Origin: Streptomyces humicola
GTDB lineage: Bacteria; Actinomycetota; Actinomycetes; Streptomycetales; Streptomycetaceae
DNA: 64,000 nt
NCBI RefSeq assembly: GCF_024436035.1
Contig: NZ_JANFNG010000001.1
Coordinates: 203,689-267,688 of the forward strand
Direction of reading: 5' to 3'
In this document: positions 44,542 to 53,928 of the stretch, piece after piece
Position numbering within the stretch: the stretch's first letter is position 1
Layout of the letters: each line of letters starts with the position of its first letter
Translations under genes and position numbers: made by a program
The notes under the pieces: generated by a model
Database searches by the model: none
Told to the model about the DNA's origin: nothing
The model's input: the letters and a program-made list of their open reading frames with translations, nothing else

Positions 44542-45279
44542 TTGACCGCACAGTCGCCGACTGCCGACGCGCCGCCTGCCCGCTACGACGACCTGCGCGC
44601 CCTCGTCTTCAACTGCACGCTCAAGCGGTCGCCGGCACGCAGCAACACCCAGGGGCTGATCGACCGCAGCGTGGGCATCATGGAGGGGCAGGGGGTCCAC
44701 GTCGACGTCGTGCGAGCCATCGATCACGACATCGCCACCGGCGTCTGGCCGGACATGACCGAACACGGATGGCAGATCGACGCCTGGCCGGGGCTGTACG
44801 AAAAGGTCCTGGCGGCCGACATTCTCGTGCTGGCGGGTCCGATCTGGCTGGGTGACAACAGCTCGGTGACCAAGCGAGTGATCGAACGCCTGTACGCCTG
44901 CTCCAGCCTCCTCAACGAAGCCGGGCAGTACGCCTACTACGGCCGGGTCGGCGGTTGCCTGATCACCGGCAACGAGGACGGCGTCAAGCACTGCGCCATG
45001 AACGTCCTCTACAGCCTGCAGCACCTCGGCTACACCATCCCCCCGCAGGCCGACGCCGGCTGGATCGGCGAGGCCGGCCCCGGCCCTTCGTACCTCGACC
45101 CGGGGTCTGGCGGCCCGCAGAACGACTTCACCAACCGCAACACCACGTTCATGACCTGGAACCTGCTCCACCTGGCCCGGATGCTCAAAAACGCCGGAGG
45201 CATCCCCGCCTACGGCAACCAGCGAACCGCCTGGGACGCCGGCTGCCGCCACGACTACGAGAACCCCGAACACCGGTAG
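44542..45279 (+). CDS. Flavodoxin-like NAD(P)H-dependent FMN reductase
   Basis: A 245-residue flavodoxin-fold protein (ALVFNCTLKRSPARSNTQGL phosphate loop; ADILVLAGPIWLGDNSSVTK; GRVGGCLITGNEDGVKHCAM). It probably reduces quinones, azo compounds or flavin. The TTG at 44542 has GGGAGG 6-11 bases before it. It stands alone between remnants, so there is no context for a substrate. Confidence 0.82.
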   Translation: MTAQSPTADAPPARYDDLRALVFNCTLKRSPARSNTQGLIDRSVGIMEGQGVHVDVVRAIDHDIATGVWPDMTEHGWQIDAWPGLYEKVLAADILVLAGPIWLGDNSSVTKRVIERLYACSSLLNEAGQYAYYGRVGGCLITGNEDGVKHCAMNVLYSLQHLGYTIPPQADAGWIGEAGPGPSYLDPGSGGPQNDFTNRNTTFMTWNLLHLARMLKNAGGIPAYGNQRTAWDAGCRHDYENPEHR

Positions 45280-45294
45280 CCGGCCGCGTCGTCA

Positions 45295-45658
45295 CTGCTC
45301 GCCGAGCGAAGCCGGCAGACCCTCCTGCTCACCGACGGCAACATCGGCATCGGCGGCGACCCCCGTGCCCTGCTTCGCCGCCGCGCCCAACCCATCGCCC
45401 CGGCGGGTGTCCTGATCGTCGAGGTCGACCCCCACGACGTCGAGGAGCTCTGCGTCGCCTGGCTCGAAGACACTCATGGCCATGGCGGTCCGCCACGGCC
45501 ATGGCGGTCCGCCGTTCCCCTGGGCACGCCTGCGGGCACCAGCGCTCCACAGGATCGCCGAGAACCTCGGCCTCAGCATCACGGACCATTGGACGGGCAG
45601 CCACCGGCACTTTTTCCCTCTCCGCCGCCGGGGCTCATCCCCGGGGGATGACAACTGA
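45295..45658 (+). pseudogene. Methyltransferase remnant with 19-bp duplication
   Basis: The C-terminal part of a class I methyltransferase-like protein is readable: LLLTDGNIGIGGDPRALLRR and VLIVEVDPHDVEELCVAWLE, then in the next frame FPWARLRAPALHRIAENLGL and ending at 45658. Between them a 19-base tandem duplication (45478-45513) shifts the frame; removing one copy restores EDTHGHGGPPFPWARL. The N-terminal SAM-binding half is missing. It is doubly inactivated. Confidence 0.65.
45478..45513. repeat. 19-bp tandem duplication
   Basis: GGCCATGGCGGTCCGCC occurs at 45478-45494 and again at 45497-45513, a period of 19 bases. It interrupts the methyltransferase remnant and causes its frameshift. 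Confidence 0.85.
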
Positions 45659-45825
45659 GGTGGGGCAGCCGATGCCACGGCGAGCGCACCAGCGGTGCGG
45701 GAGTGCGAGCAGGCGGCAGCACCAGGCCGTCCCACCCCGTCAGGGCAACCGCCGGCGGCCAGGACGTGCGGTCCGCGGATCGTGCTGTTTGAGTGAGGGT
45801 GAACCCGCTGCGCAGGGAGGCTGCG

Positions 45826-45927
45826 ATGGATGACCCGCCAGCACCGCCAGCACCCGAAGCGCCTCGCGTGGGGGGCGACTGCTCAGGCGCATCGGCGGGC
45901 CGGGGACGGATGGGGTGTGGCCGGTGA
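45826..45927 (+). CDS. Possible short leader ORF coupled to the GH15 gene
   Basis: The ATG at 45826 has a strong GGGAGG site 5 bases before it and starts a 33-codon frame (MDDPPAPPAPEAPRVGG...). The stop TGA overlaps the GTG at 45924 of the GH15 gene. The GH15 start has a poor site of its own, so the leader may supply ribosomes by coupling. The peptide itself shows no known motif. Confidence 0.35.
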   Translation: MDDPPAPPAPEAPRVGGDCSGASAGRGRMGCGR

Positions 45928-47756
45928 GTGTGCGACCGATCAGTGACCATGCACTGCTGTCCGACTGCCGCTCGGCCGCCCTGGTGACCTCCGACGGCTC
46001 GGTGGACTGGCTGTGCCTTCCCCGCTTCGACAGCCCGGCGCTCTTCGCCCGGCTACTCGACGAAGACGCCGGCCACTGGTCCATCCGCCCCGCCGCACCA
46101 GCCGAGGTCAGCCGGCGCTACGTCGAGGAGACCCTTGTGCTGGAGACGACCTTCCGCACGACCGGAGGCACGGCGGTGCTGCGCGACGCGCTCGCCCTGG
46201 GGCGGCGGGAGCGCGGACACGCGCTCGGTGCCGCGTCCCCAGGAGTCCTCCTGCGGCAGATCACCTGCACCGAAGGACAGGTGCCCATCGAGATCGCCTA
46301 TGCGCCGCGTCCGGAGTTCGGACTCGTCCACCCCCTCCTGACGCCCGTCCGGGGCGGGCTCGCCGGGTACGGGGGCGCCCACGTCCTGCTGCTGTCGACC
46401 TCCGTCGACCTGAGGGTGAGCGGTTCCACCGCGTACAGTCAGATCACGCTGCGGGCGCCGGACCGCCTCGGCTTCGCACTCCATGTCGGGCCGGCATGGG
46501 GAAACGAGCCGACACGCTGGCGAGCGGGGTGCATCCGGCGGCGCCTGAACGACACCGTCGAAGGCTGGCGCTCGTGGTCCCGGCTCCACCGCGGCTACGT
46601 CGGCCCCTGGCAACACGAGGTGGGCCACAGCGGACGCGTGCTGCGGGCACTGACCTTCGCCCCCACGGGGGCCATCGTCGCAGCGGCCACCACCTCTCTG
46701 CCCGAACGCGCGGGCGGCACACGCAACTGGGACTACCGCTACACCTGGGTCCGCGACGCCAGCTTCACCCTTCAGGCGCTGGCCACCGCCGCTTGCGAGA
46801 AGGAAAAAAACAAGTTCTTCGGCTTCGTCGCCCGAGCCGCGGCAACCCAGCTCCACCGCGGCGCGGATCTGCCGATCATGTACGGCATCGGCGGCGAACG
46901 CGACCTGAGCGAGCGCCCCCTGCCCCACCTGACCGGCTGGCGCGACAGCAACCCCGTGCGCACCGGCAACGACGCATGGCGCCAACGCCAACTCGACGTC
47001 TACGGCGAACTCCTCGACGCCGCCCATCAGACCATCCCATCGGGCGAGTGGCTGGACACGCCAACCCGCACCTTCCTGCTCCAAGCCGCCGATACAGCCG
47101 CCCGCCGGTGGACCGAACCGGACCAGGGCATCTGGGAGAGACGCGGACCGAGCAGACACTTCCTGCACTCGAAACTGATGTGCTGGGTCGCCTTGGACCG
47201 CGCCATCGCCATGGCCCCCGCCCTTCAGGCCGACGAATGCGTATCCCACTGGCAGCACGAGCGTGCCGAGATCCGACAAGCCATCGAACAGCGCGGATGG
47301 AACCCCCGCCTGGGCGCCTTCACCCAGGCGTTCGACAGCGACGACCTGGACGCCTCGGCACTGATGCTGCCCATCGTCGGCTTCCTGCCCCCGCAGGACC
47401 CCCGCGTCCAGTCCACCGTGCTGGCCGTTGCCACCGGCCTGACCGACCGCAACGGCCTGATCCGCCGCTACCTCGCCGACGAGATCGAGGAAGTGGAGGG
47501 CGCTTTCCTGTTGTGCACCTTCTGGCTCGCCCACGCCCTCGCCTTGACCGGCCACACCACCCACGCACGACAGGTGTTCCAAACTGCCATCGCGCGCGCA
47601 AACGACGTCGGCCTGCTGGCTGAGGAGACCGACTCCATCACGGGAGAGGCCCTCGGCAACTTCCCACAAGCCTTCAGCCACATCGGGCTCATCAACGCCG
47701 CCCGTGCCATCCGCGACGCCGAGCGGCAACCCGTACCGCAAGGAGCCGAACGCTAG
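45924..47756 (+). CDS. Glycoside hydrolase family 15 protein (glucoamylase/trehalase-like)
   Basis: A 610-residue cytoplasmic GH15 enzyme. The N-terminal beta-sandwich opens ISDHALLSDCRSAALVTSDG, and the (alpha/alpha)6 barrel carries RNWDYRYTWVRDASFTLQAL. Similar actinobacterial proteins hydrolyse trehalose or alpha-glucans. The GTG at 45924 is preferred over 45915 because it overlaps the leader stop. A run of Glu/Lys residues (CEKEKNKFFGF) in the barrel replaces the more usual linker. No operon partner follows. Confidence 0.85.
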   Translation: MSVRPISDHALLSDCRSAALVTSDGSVDWLCLPRFDSPALFARLLDEDAGHWSIRPAAPAEVSRRYVEETLVLETTFRTTGGTAVLRDALALGRRERGHALGAASPGVLLRQITCTEGQVPIEIAYAPRPEFGLVHPLLTPVRGGLAGYGGAHVLLLSTSVDLRVSGSTAYSQITLRAPDRLGFALHVGPAWGNEPTRWRAGCIRRRLNDTVEGWRSWSRLHRGYVGPWQHEVGHSGRVLRALTFAPTGAIVAAATTSLPERAGGTRNWDYRYTWVRDASFTLQALATAACEKEKNKFFGFVARAAATQLHRGADLPIMYGIGGERDLSERPLPHLTGWRDSNPVRTGNDAWRQRQLDVYGELLDAAHQTIPSGEWLDTPTRTFLLQAADTAARRWTEPDQGIWERRGPSRHFLHSKLMCWVALDRAIAMAPALQADECVSHWQHERAEIRQAIEQRGWNPRLGAFTQAFDSDDLDASALMLPIVGFLPPQDPRVQSTVLAVATGLTDRNGLIRRYLADEIEEVEGAFLLCTFWLAHALALTGHTTHARQVFQTAIARANDVGLLAEETDSITGEALGNFPQAFSHIGLINAARAIRDAERQPVPQGAER

Positions 47757-47790
47757 GGGAGTGCTTGCCCCGCGGGTGGTGTGCATGGTG

Positions 47791-47960
47791 CTAGGACGCG
47801 GCGGGGATGGGGATGTAGCCCTCGCGGGCGAGCTTGGCCAGGACGCCGCCGGCCGCGAGGATGTCGAGGACCAGCGGTGGGAGGGCGCCGCCGGTGAGGC
47901 GGCTGCCGCTGGTGGTGTTCTCGATCCAGCCGTCGGCGAAGTCGAGGCCGGCGGTGTCAG
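47791..47960 (-). pseudogene. LeuD-like (isopropylmalate dehydratase small subunit) C-terminal fragment
   Basis: The last ~55 residues of an aconitase-superfamily small subunit are readable on the minus strand (ENTTSGSRLTGGALPPLVLD, then ILAAGGVLAKLAREGYIP) up to a stop at 47791. The front of the gene is gone. It abuts the truncated reductase on the opposite strand at about 47960-47978. The family call rests on the short C-terminal pattern only. Confidence 0.45.
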
Positions 47961-47977
47961 TTGCACAGGAGCAGGGA

Positions 47978-48847
47978 GTTGAACTCGTCGGGCGCACGCT
48001 CGACGACGCGCTCGCCCTGTGCGCCGCGCTGCTCGCCGGGCCCCGGGTGGTCGTGGTGGGGGCCGGGTTCCTGGGTACCGAAGTCGCCGCGGCGGCCCGG
48101 ACCATGGGCCTGCAGGTGACCCTGGTCGAGCCGGAGCCCGTCCCGGTGCGGCGCCCGTTCGGGGACCGCATCGGCGCACTCGTTGCCGATCTGCGTCGCG
48201 ACCACGGAACCCGCCTGCGCTGCGGGGTGCCGGTACACCGGCTGCGTCACGCCGGCGGCCGGGTGACCGGGGTGGAACTCGGCGACGGCACCACGCTGCC
48301 GGCCGATGTGGTCGTCCTCGCTGTCGGATCGGCCCCCGCGACCGGCTGGGTGACCAGCTCGGGCCTGAGCCTGGGCAACGGGGTGGTGTGTGAGGCGCTT
48401 TGCCAGGCCGCTCCCGGTATCTACGCCGCCGGCGATGTCGCCTCCTGGCACAACCCGCACTTCGGCACCCGGATGCGGCTGGAGCACCGGATGAACGCCA
48501 CCGAACAGGCCATGGCCGCAGTCGGCAACCTGCTCGGCGACTCCGTCCCCTTCGCTCCTGTGCCCTACTTCTGGACCGACCAGTACGACACCAGGATCCA
48601 GGCGTATGGCATCTTCCCGCCCGGCGCGGAGCTGCGGATCGTCTATGGCGACCCGCCGAGCGGTCACTTCGTCGCTGCCTACGACCACCACGGAGTGGTG
48701 GTCGGCGTGCTCGGCTGGAACAGCCCGCGCGAGGCACGCACGCTGCGCCGCCTGGTCGTCGAACGTGCGCCGCAGCAGAGCCGTATCGAACCGAGTCCGG
48801 CTCGGCCACCGCCTCCTGCGACCAGGCCCGCATGCTCGCCGCGGTGA
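47978..48847 (+). pseudogene. Ferredoxin reductase remnant lacking the N-terminal FAD domain
   Basis: The NADH-binding and C-terminal domains of a rhodocoxin-reductase-like flavoprotein are intact: GPRVVVVGAGFLGTEVAAAA, PGIYAAGDVASW, the EHRMNATEQAMAAVGNLLG segment, and FWTDQYDTRIQAYG. The first ~130 residues with the ADP-binding motif for FAD are missing, and no start codon lies at the junction. It cannot bind FAD normally. It is the same protein class as the reductase at the left edge of the window, but a different copy. Confidence 0.75.
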
Positions 48848-49062
48848 AAGTCCCCGTGATGTTCGCTCACCACTTCCGGAACATCGATGAGGAGACGGGA
48901 AGGCTGCAGGGGCCATATCGGATCTCCAGGTACGGTACGTGCGTTCATGCGGTCGCGGCCTACTTGGCCTCGGCCCGACACCCGCAGCAAGGGGCGGGCG
49001 CCTCGCCGCCGAAGAACCGGCCACCGCCGCAGCCCGCCCGACAGGAAGAGAGCCACTTCCCC

Positions 49063-49398
49063 ATGCAAACACCAGCGCTGATCGACGTACACGCGCACTT
49101 CGTGACCGAGAACTACATCGCTGAGGCGAAGGCTGCCGGGCATGAGCACCCCGACGGGATGCCCACCTGGCCCGAGTGGAGCGCCGAGGCGCATCTGGAA
49201 CTCATGGACCGCGCTGGCATCCAGACGTCCGTGCTGTCGATTTCCTCGCCCGGCACACACTTCGGAGACGACCGGGCCGCACGGGCGCCCAGCCGCGAGG
49301 TCAACGAATTCGCCGCCCAGGTTCGCGAGAAGCACCCCACGCGCTTTGGTCACTTCGCCTCGCTTCCGCTGCCGGACGTCACGCGGACACTGCAATGG
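49063..49398 (+). pseudogene. Amidohydrolase (ACMSD-like) N-terminal fragment
   Basis: The ATG at 49063 has AGGAAGAG upstream. It starts a metal-dependent amidohydrolase/decarboxylase (IDVHAHFVTENYIAEAKAAG; SVLSISSPGTHFGDD; RFGHFASLPLPDVTRTL). After about 112 residues homology stops; the frame runs on without sense to 49479. About two thirds of the barrel is missing. The HxH metal pair is present but later ligands are not. The gap 48848-49062 shows nothing else. Confidence 0.7.
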
Positions 49399-49500
49399 GC
49401 GGGAAGGATCACGACGGGCCCACGCCCTCCTGGGCCGTGGGACCGGAACCGCCGCGCGCCGAGCAGCCCTCGGACATGAACGGCGGGCGTCTGAGCATCC

Positions 49501-51633
49501 TCAAGGGCGCATCGGTGCCCGGTGGGACGCTCCCGTGGCGTCGCCAGGGAGACGGGGACGGGTAGGGGTGCGCAGCCCTAGGACGGCCATGTCATCGTGG
49601 CCATCGCTGGGATGGCGGTCGGCCAGGATCTGGAGCAACCGCTGCAAGGGCTGGTCTGCGTGAGCAGCGGCGGTGGCCGCGAGAACCTTCAGCCCTTCAT
49701 CGAGAGAGCGGCGCGGGTGCTCGACCAGTCCGTCGGTGAAGAAGATCACGGTGGTGTCGGGGTGCAGTGGGTGGATGTGGTTCGGGCGGGGCTGCTCGGA
49801 GTCCACACACAGCGGCACGCCAGGGTCGGCGGCCAGGTACTCGGGTTCGCTGCCCGGGGCCAACAGAAGCGGAGGCGGGTGGCCTGCGTTGCTCCAGTGC
49901 AGCCTCCAGACCTCGCCTGCGGGTTCGACGCGGGCCAGGCAGGCAGTGGTGACCGGGTTCTCGGTGATGGCGTCCAGCGTGCGGTCTAGCTGGGTGAGTA
50001 CCGCGCTGGGCGGGGTACTCAGGTCATACAGCAAGGCTCGTAGCATGTTGCGGGTCTGGGACATGGACGCCGCGGCTCGAAGGTCGTGCCCGACGACATC
50101 ACCCACGACGACGGCGCAGGCGCCGTCGGGCAACCGGAAGGCGTCGTACCAGTCGCCTCCGAGATGGCCAGGCGTGGTGGCGGGCCGGTAGTCGGCGGCG
50201 ACGGTGAAGGGGTGCAGGTCGGGAAGGCGCGGCAGCAACAGACGCTGGAACTGCTCGGAGCTGTTGCGTACCTGCTGGTAAAGGCGGGCGTTCTCGATGG
50301 AGACGGCCGCCTTGGCAGCGAGCTCCTCGGCGTCGGAAAGCTCGTCCTCCTCAAATGGCCTGGAACTTTGCGAACGCCAGAAGTTGACCGTTCCGAGGAG
50401 TGTTGTGCGGGCATGCAGCGGGACCGTGATCAGCGAATGGATACCGTAGTCGAGCAGTCGCCGGGACTCTTCCGGGCTGTGGTGCTGCCACGTGGTGGAG
50501 GTCTGCAGATCCGGCTCGATCGCTGCGGTCCCGATCCAGGGGCCCGGGGGGTGCGAGGGGGTGATCAGTGTGCCCACGGGGTGGAGCGGGCTGTCGCGCC
50601 GGACGCCACCGACGGCCACACGGCGCATTTCGGTGGTGCTGTCATCCGGCGTCTCCTTGCCCTGCAGGACGGGTACGGCCAGGTCGACGGTGGCGAAGTC
50701 GGCGAACCGCTGCTGCACTGCGACGTCCACCAGCTGCTGCGCGATCTCCTCGCCGTCGAGGGTGGTGCCGACAGCCACGCTCGCGTCGTACAGCAGCTTG
50801 AGGCGTTGGTGGGTCTCCTGTGCCCGTTCACGGCTCTTCTCGAGCGAGCCCCCCATCGTGTTGAAGGCGGCTTCGAGCTCGCCGATTTCGCCTGTACCGG
50901 TCTCGGGCATACGGGCGGTCAGGTCTCCGCCGGCGAGCCGAGCCGCAAAGGCGGCCGCCCGGCGAATCGGCCAGACGATCGCACGCGTCACGTAGCTGGC
51001 GAAAGCAACGATGAGGACAACCGAACCTGCGAGCCCCACTGACGCCAATTCGACCGCCCGCCGGGCTTTGGCTTCGGCAGCCATCCTGCCTGACGCGAGA
51101 ATAGATCCCTCATCCATCTCGTAGCGGGCGAACTGCTTCCTCAGCGCGTCGACACGCCGCTTACCCTCTTGCGTAGCTGCCACGCTTCGCGCATAGGGGT
51201 TCCCTCGACTCGCCATTTCGACCAGTGGAACCGAATAATCGTTGATGAGGGAATTACCGGCCTGGGAAATCTGCTGGGCCAGATTCTTCTGGCCAGGAGT
51301 GCTGCTCATCTGTACGAGCTGCCGCGCCTGCCCGGGGAACGTAGAACGAGCGGTTCTCCACGGTTCAAGGAATTGAGCTTGCCGTGTGATGACGTAGCCG
51401 CGCTGCCCCGTCTCCAGGTCGAGGATGAGCCCCTCGACCTTGGTGGACTGCGTCAAAGTCGCCTGTGAATGCTGGGTGGCGGCGAGAGAGTCACGCATGT
51501 TGACGATCGACCACAGGAGCACCGCGAAAGCAAGGCCAATCAGCAGCGCGAGCAGGCCACTCGTCACGGCCGTAAGCCCCACCAGCCCCATGTTCGCCCG
51601 CCGCCGGGTCCTCCCGGACGCCCATTCGCGCAT
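49501..51633 (-). CDS. Membrane CHASE3-HAMP-GAF-SpoIIE protein phosphatase
   Basis: A 710-residue signalling protein. It has a membrane helix (about 18-42), an extracellular CHASE3-type sensor (about 45-195; LETGQRGYVITRQAQFLEPW), a second helix (about 196-218), HAMP (about 219-270), GAF (about 285-445) and a PP2C/SpoIIE phosphatase (about 470-690; GGDWYDAFRLPDG, VGDVVGHDLRAAA, FFTDGLVEHP, HDDMAVLGL). Such RsbU-like proteins dephosphorylate an anti-anti-sigma factor to switch on stress sigma factors. No STAS or anti-sigma gene is adjacent, so its partner is elsewhere. Confidence 0.92.
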   Translation of the reverse strand: MREWASGRTRRRANMGLVGLTAVTSGLLALLIGLAFAVLLWSIVNMRDSLAATQHSQATLTQSTKVEGLILDLETGQRGYVITRQAQFLEPWRTARSTFPGQARQLVQMSSTPGQKNLAQQISQAGNSLINDYSVPLVEMASRGNPYARSVAATQEGKRRVDALRKQFARYEMDEGSILASGRMAAEAKARRAVELASVGLAGSVVLIVAFASYVTRAIVWPIRRAAAFAARLAGGDLTARMPETGTGEIGELEAAFNTMGGSLEKSRERAQETHQRLKLLYDASVAVGTTLDGEEIAQQLVDVAVQQRFADFATVDLAVPVLQGKETPDDSTTEMRRVAVGGVRRDSPLHPVGTLITPSHPPGPWIGTAAIEPDLQTSTTWQHHSPEESRRLLDYGIHSLITVPLHARTTLLGTVNFWRSQSSRPFEEDELSDAEELAAKAAVSIENARLYQQVRNSSEQFQRLLLPRLPDLHPFTVAADYRPATTPGHLGGDWYDAFRLPDGACAVVVGDVVGHDLRAAASMSQTRNMLRALLYDLSTPPSAVLTQLDRTLDAITENPVTTACLARVEPAGEVWRLHWSNAGHPPPLLLAPGSEPEYLAADPGVPLCVDSEQPRPNHIHPLHPDTTVIFFTDGLVEHPRRSLDEGLKVLAATAAAHADQPLQRLLQILADRHPSDGHDDMAVLGLRTPTRPRLPGDATGASHRAPMRP

Positions 51634-52503
51634 GCTCTGCCCCGTCGATTAGGTGGGATGCGGCATATAGCCATATATGACTCATAAGTGTAAGCGGGAA
51701 GGGCAGATCGCCCGCTCCCTGGAAGGCGCGTGGGATGCGGCCCGCGAGGGGCTCAAGGTGCCCGGGCCGGCCGCACCACCGGCTGTTCGCTCGCCGGCCT
51801 ACGAACGTCCCCAGCTGCAGTCGGATGCGGTGTCGATCTCTCGCCGCTCGCTGACACCTCGTCCGGCAACATCGGGCTGGTCGGCGAACGGCTTGCCGGC
51901 CCACGACCCGTCCCACCCATAGGCGGGCCCGGTGTCGACTCCGGCGTCCTGCTTGCGCGGGACGCCCCAGCCCGCGCAACGCGGCATGTCAGCGGCCGAT
52001 ATGCCACCGCAGACCCAGGCGCGACTGCATAGAGGTGCATGAGGATGCCCCAATCCGCACACGACCGGCGCGCGGCCCCCCACCCCACGTACGCACGGGC
52101 ATCCAATCGCCAGCCGTCTGCCCCTCCCAGACCCCATCAACCTCCTCGTGCGTCTTCCCCTCAGTGCTGACCAGTGCTTGAGGACGGGCCGGTACCACGC
52201 CGGGCGCGGCGGCACCCAGCCGAAGCCGAAGGTGCCGCCGCGCTGCCGGGGCCGCCTGTGAACCGGTCGTTGAATAACCGGACCACGACCGATCCGGTCG
52301 AGCACGCCTGAATTCATGACATACAGCGTCGTGAATTCGCGAGAATTCCAGCATTATCAGGCTGGGTTTGCGGCTCAATACGCCCGTGGGCAGAGCTGTA
52401 TTTCAAGCGTTCCCGGGAGGCTGGGAACGAGAAATCCCGACAACGTCTTTTTTCGGGTAATTCCCGCAACGGGGAGGGTGCGGCCAAAAACAGGAGGTCT
52501 TTG
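51634..52503. other. Long intergenic region, no recognised gene
   Basis: About 870 bases. Several frames are open, but none shows family features. The part near 51660-51690 is AT-rich (ATATAGCCATATAT) and suits the phosphatase promoter. The part 52310-52490 is AT-richer than average, with a short hairpin (CGTTCCC/GGGAACG at 52408-52429), and suits the MFS operon promoter. Confidence 0.45.
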
Positions 52504-52692
52504 GTGAATACGGTAATCGTGCCGATCGAGGACCGCGACACCATCGCCGAGTTCGTCACCAAAGCCACGGCAAGCCCGTCACCGCCCTCGCCCTCGGCAG
52601 TCCCTCGGTGCCCGGGAACCGGTGGGCCTCCGCGGCCGACTGACTGGACCGGGCCCGGAGCCGATGCCGGGCCTCAAGCAGCGGGAGGGAGA

Positions 52693-53928
52693 ATGCGGGT
52701 GCGGACCGAGCGTGGCAGCGGATCGGAGGCAGCGATACGCGGCCGGGGGACGGCCGGGGGACCGGGGGCGGGGCCTGGCCTTGTCGTGGTGCTGACGTGT
52801 GCCATGGCGTTCTCGATGATGCAGCTCTTCATTCTTGGGGCGTTCGGGCCGCGCCTGGTGGGGCAATTGGGCATCTCCCGTACGGTGCTGGGGCTGACGA
52901 CGACGGTCGGTTTCGGGCTGGCCGCGCTGCTGTCACCGGTCGCCGGGAGGCTGGTCGACCGCGTGGGGCCACGGCGCTGCATGGTGGGACTTTTTCTGTT
53001 GTCGGCGCTGGCGCTGGCGTTGATCGGGGCCGCGCCGGGGGCTGCGGTGCTGTTCATCGCGGTCGCGCTGGGCGGGGTGCCGCAGGCGCTGGCCAATCCG
53101 GCGACGAACAAGGTGATCCTGGCCGCCTACAGGCCGGACCGCCGAGGCGCGGTGACAGGTTTCAAGCAGTCGGGGGTGCAGTTCGGGGCGTTCGCGGCAG
53201 GGCTGCCACTGTCGTTGCTGGCTGCCGGGATCGGCTGGCGTGGGGCGGTGTGGGCGGCGGCGGGGATCGCGGTGCTGGCAGGCGTGTGGGCTGCCGTGGC
53301 GTTGCCACCGGATCGGGCTCAACTGCGGGCTGCTGTTCCTGGGACCACACATTCCCGGAGCGGTGTCGTGGGGCGGCTGGCGGTCTTCTCGCTGCTGCTC
53401 GGGTGCGGGATCGCCTCCGTCAACACGTATCTGGCGTTGTTCGGTGCGCAACGTCTCGGCCTGTCGTCGACCATGGCTGCCGCGTTGGTGGCGGTCCTGG
53501 GAGCCGCGGGCATCGGCGGGCGCGTGGCCTGGGCTCGTATCGCCGGCCGGCCGGGGTGGGCGGAGGTGCTGCCTGCGACGCTGGCGGCCGGGGCGGTGGG
53601 GGCTGCGGTGCTGCTCGGTCTGGCGGTCGTCGCCCATCCGTTGGCTTGGGCAGGGACGATCGCGGTTGCTGTGTTCGCGGTGTCGGCGAACGCCGTCTCG
53701 ATGGTGCTGGTCATACAACGGGCCGCGCCTGGACGGGCGGGGATCGACTCCGCGCTGGTGTCGGCCGGATTCTTCGCCGGATTCGCGGTCGGCCCGCCGC
53801 TGTTCGGCGTGATGGTGTCGGCTGCCGGGTACGGGCCGGGGTGGCTGCTGGTGGCGGTGGAGTTCGCGGGTGCCGCGGTGGTCGCGCTGCCGCGCGGGTT
53901 GCGCGATGCGCGGGGTGCGTCCGCGTGA
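52693..53928 (+). CDS. MFS transporter
   Basis: A 411-residue, 12-helix major facilitator. It has GRLVDRVGPRRCMVGLF (motif A), the AYRPDRRGAVTGFKQSGVQF stretch typical of the cyanate/oxalate-formate type subfamily, and GFFAGFAVGPPLFG. The ATG at 52693 has GGGAGGGA before it. The same frame is open from a GTG at 52504 with an AGGAGGT site, which would add a 63-residue Pro-rich front. Its stop overlaps the GTG of the hydrolase gene (53925-53928), so both act together. Confidence 0.82.
   Translation: MRVRTERGSGSEAAIRGRGTAGGPGAGPGLVVVLTCAMAFSMMQLFILGAFGPRLVGQLGISRTVLGLTTTVGFGLAALLSPVAGRLVDRVGPRRCMVGLFLLSALALALIGAAPGAAVLFIAVALGGVPQALANPATNKVILAAYRPDRRGAVTGFKQSGVQFGAFAAGLPLSLLAAGIGWRGAVWAAAGIAVLAGVWAAVALPPDRAQLRAAVPGTTHSRSGVVGRLAVFSLLLGCGIASVNTYLALFGAQRLGLSSTMAAALVAVLGAAGIGGRVAWARIAGRPGWAEVLPATLAAGAVGAAVLLGLAVVAHPLAWAGTIAVAVFAVSANAVSMVLVIQRAAPGRAGIDSALVSAGFFAGFAVGPPLFGVMVSAAGYGPGWLLVAVEFAGAAVVALPRGLRDARGASA

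Noticed and set aside
46053-48833. A 926-codon minus-strand frame opposite the GH15 gene and the reductase remnant
   Set aside because: Composition is typical of an antisense GC-rich frame, and the plus-strand genes are convincing.
51700-52320. A transposase or other gene in the long gap after the phosphatase gene
   Set aside because: Frames are open on both strands, but no motif of a known transposase or other family could be recognised.
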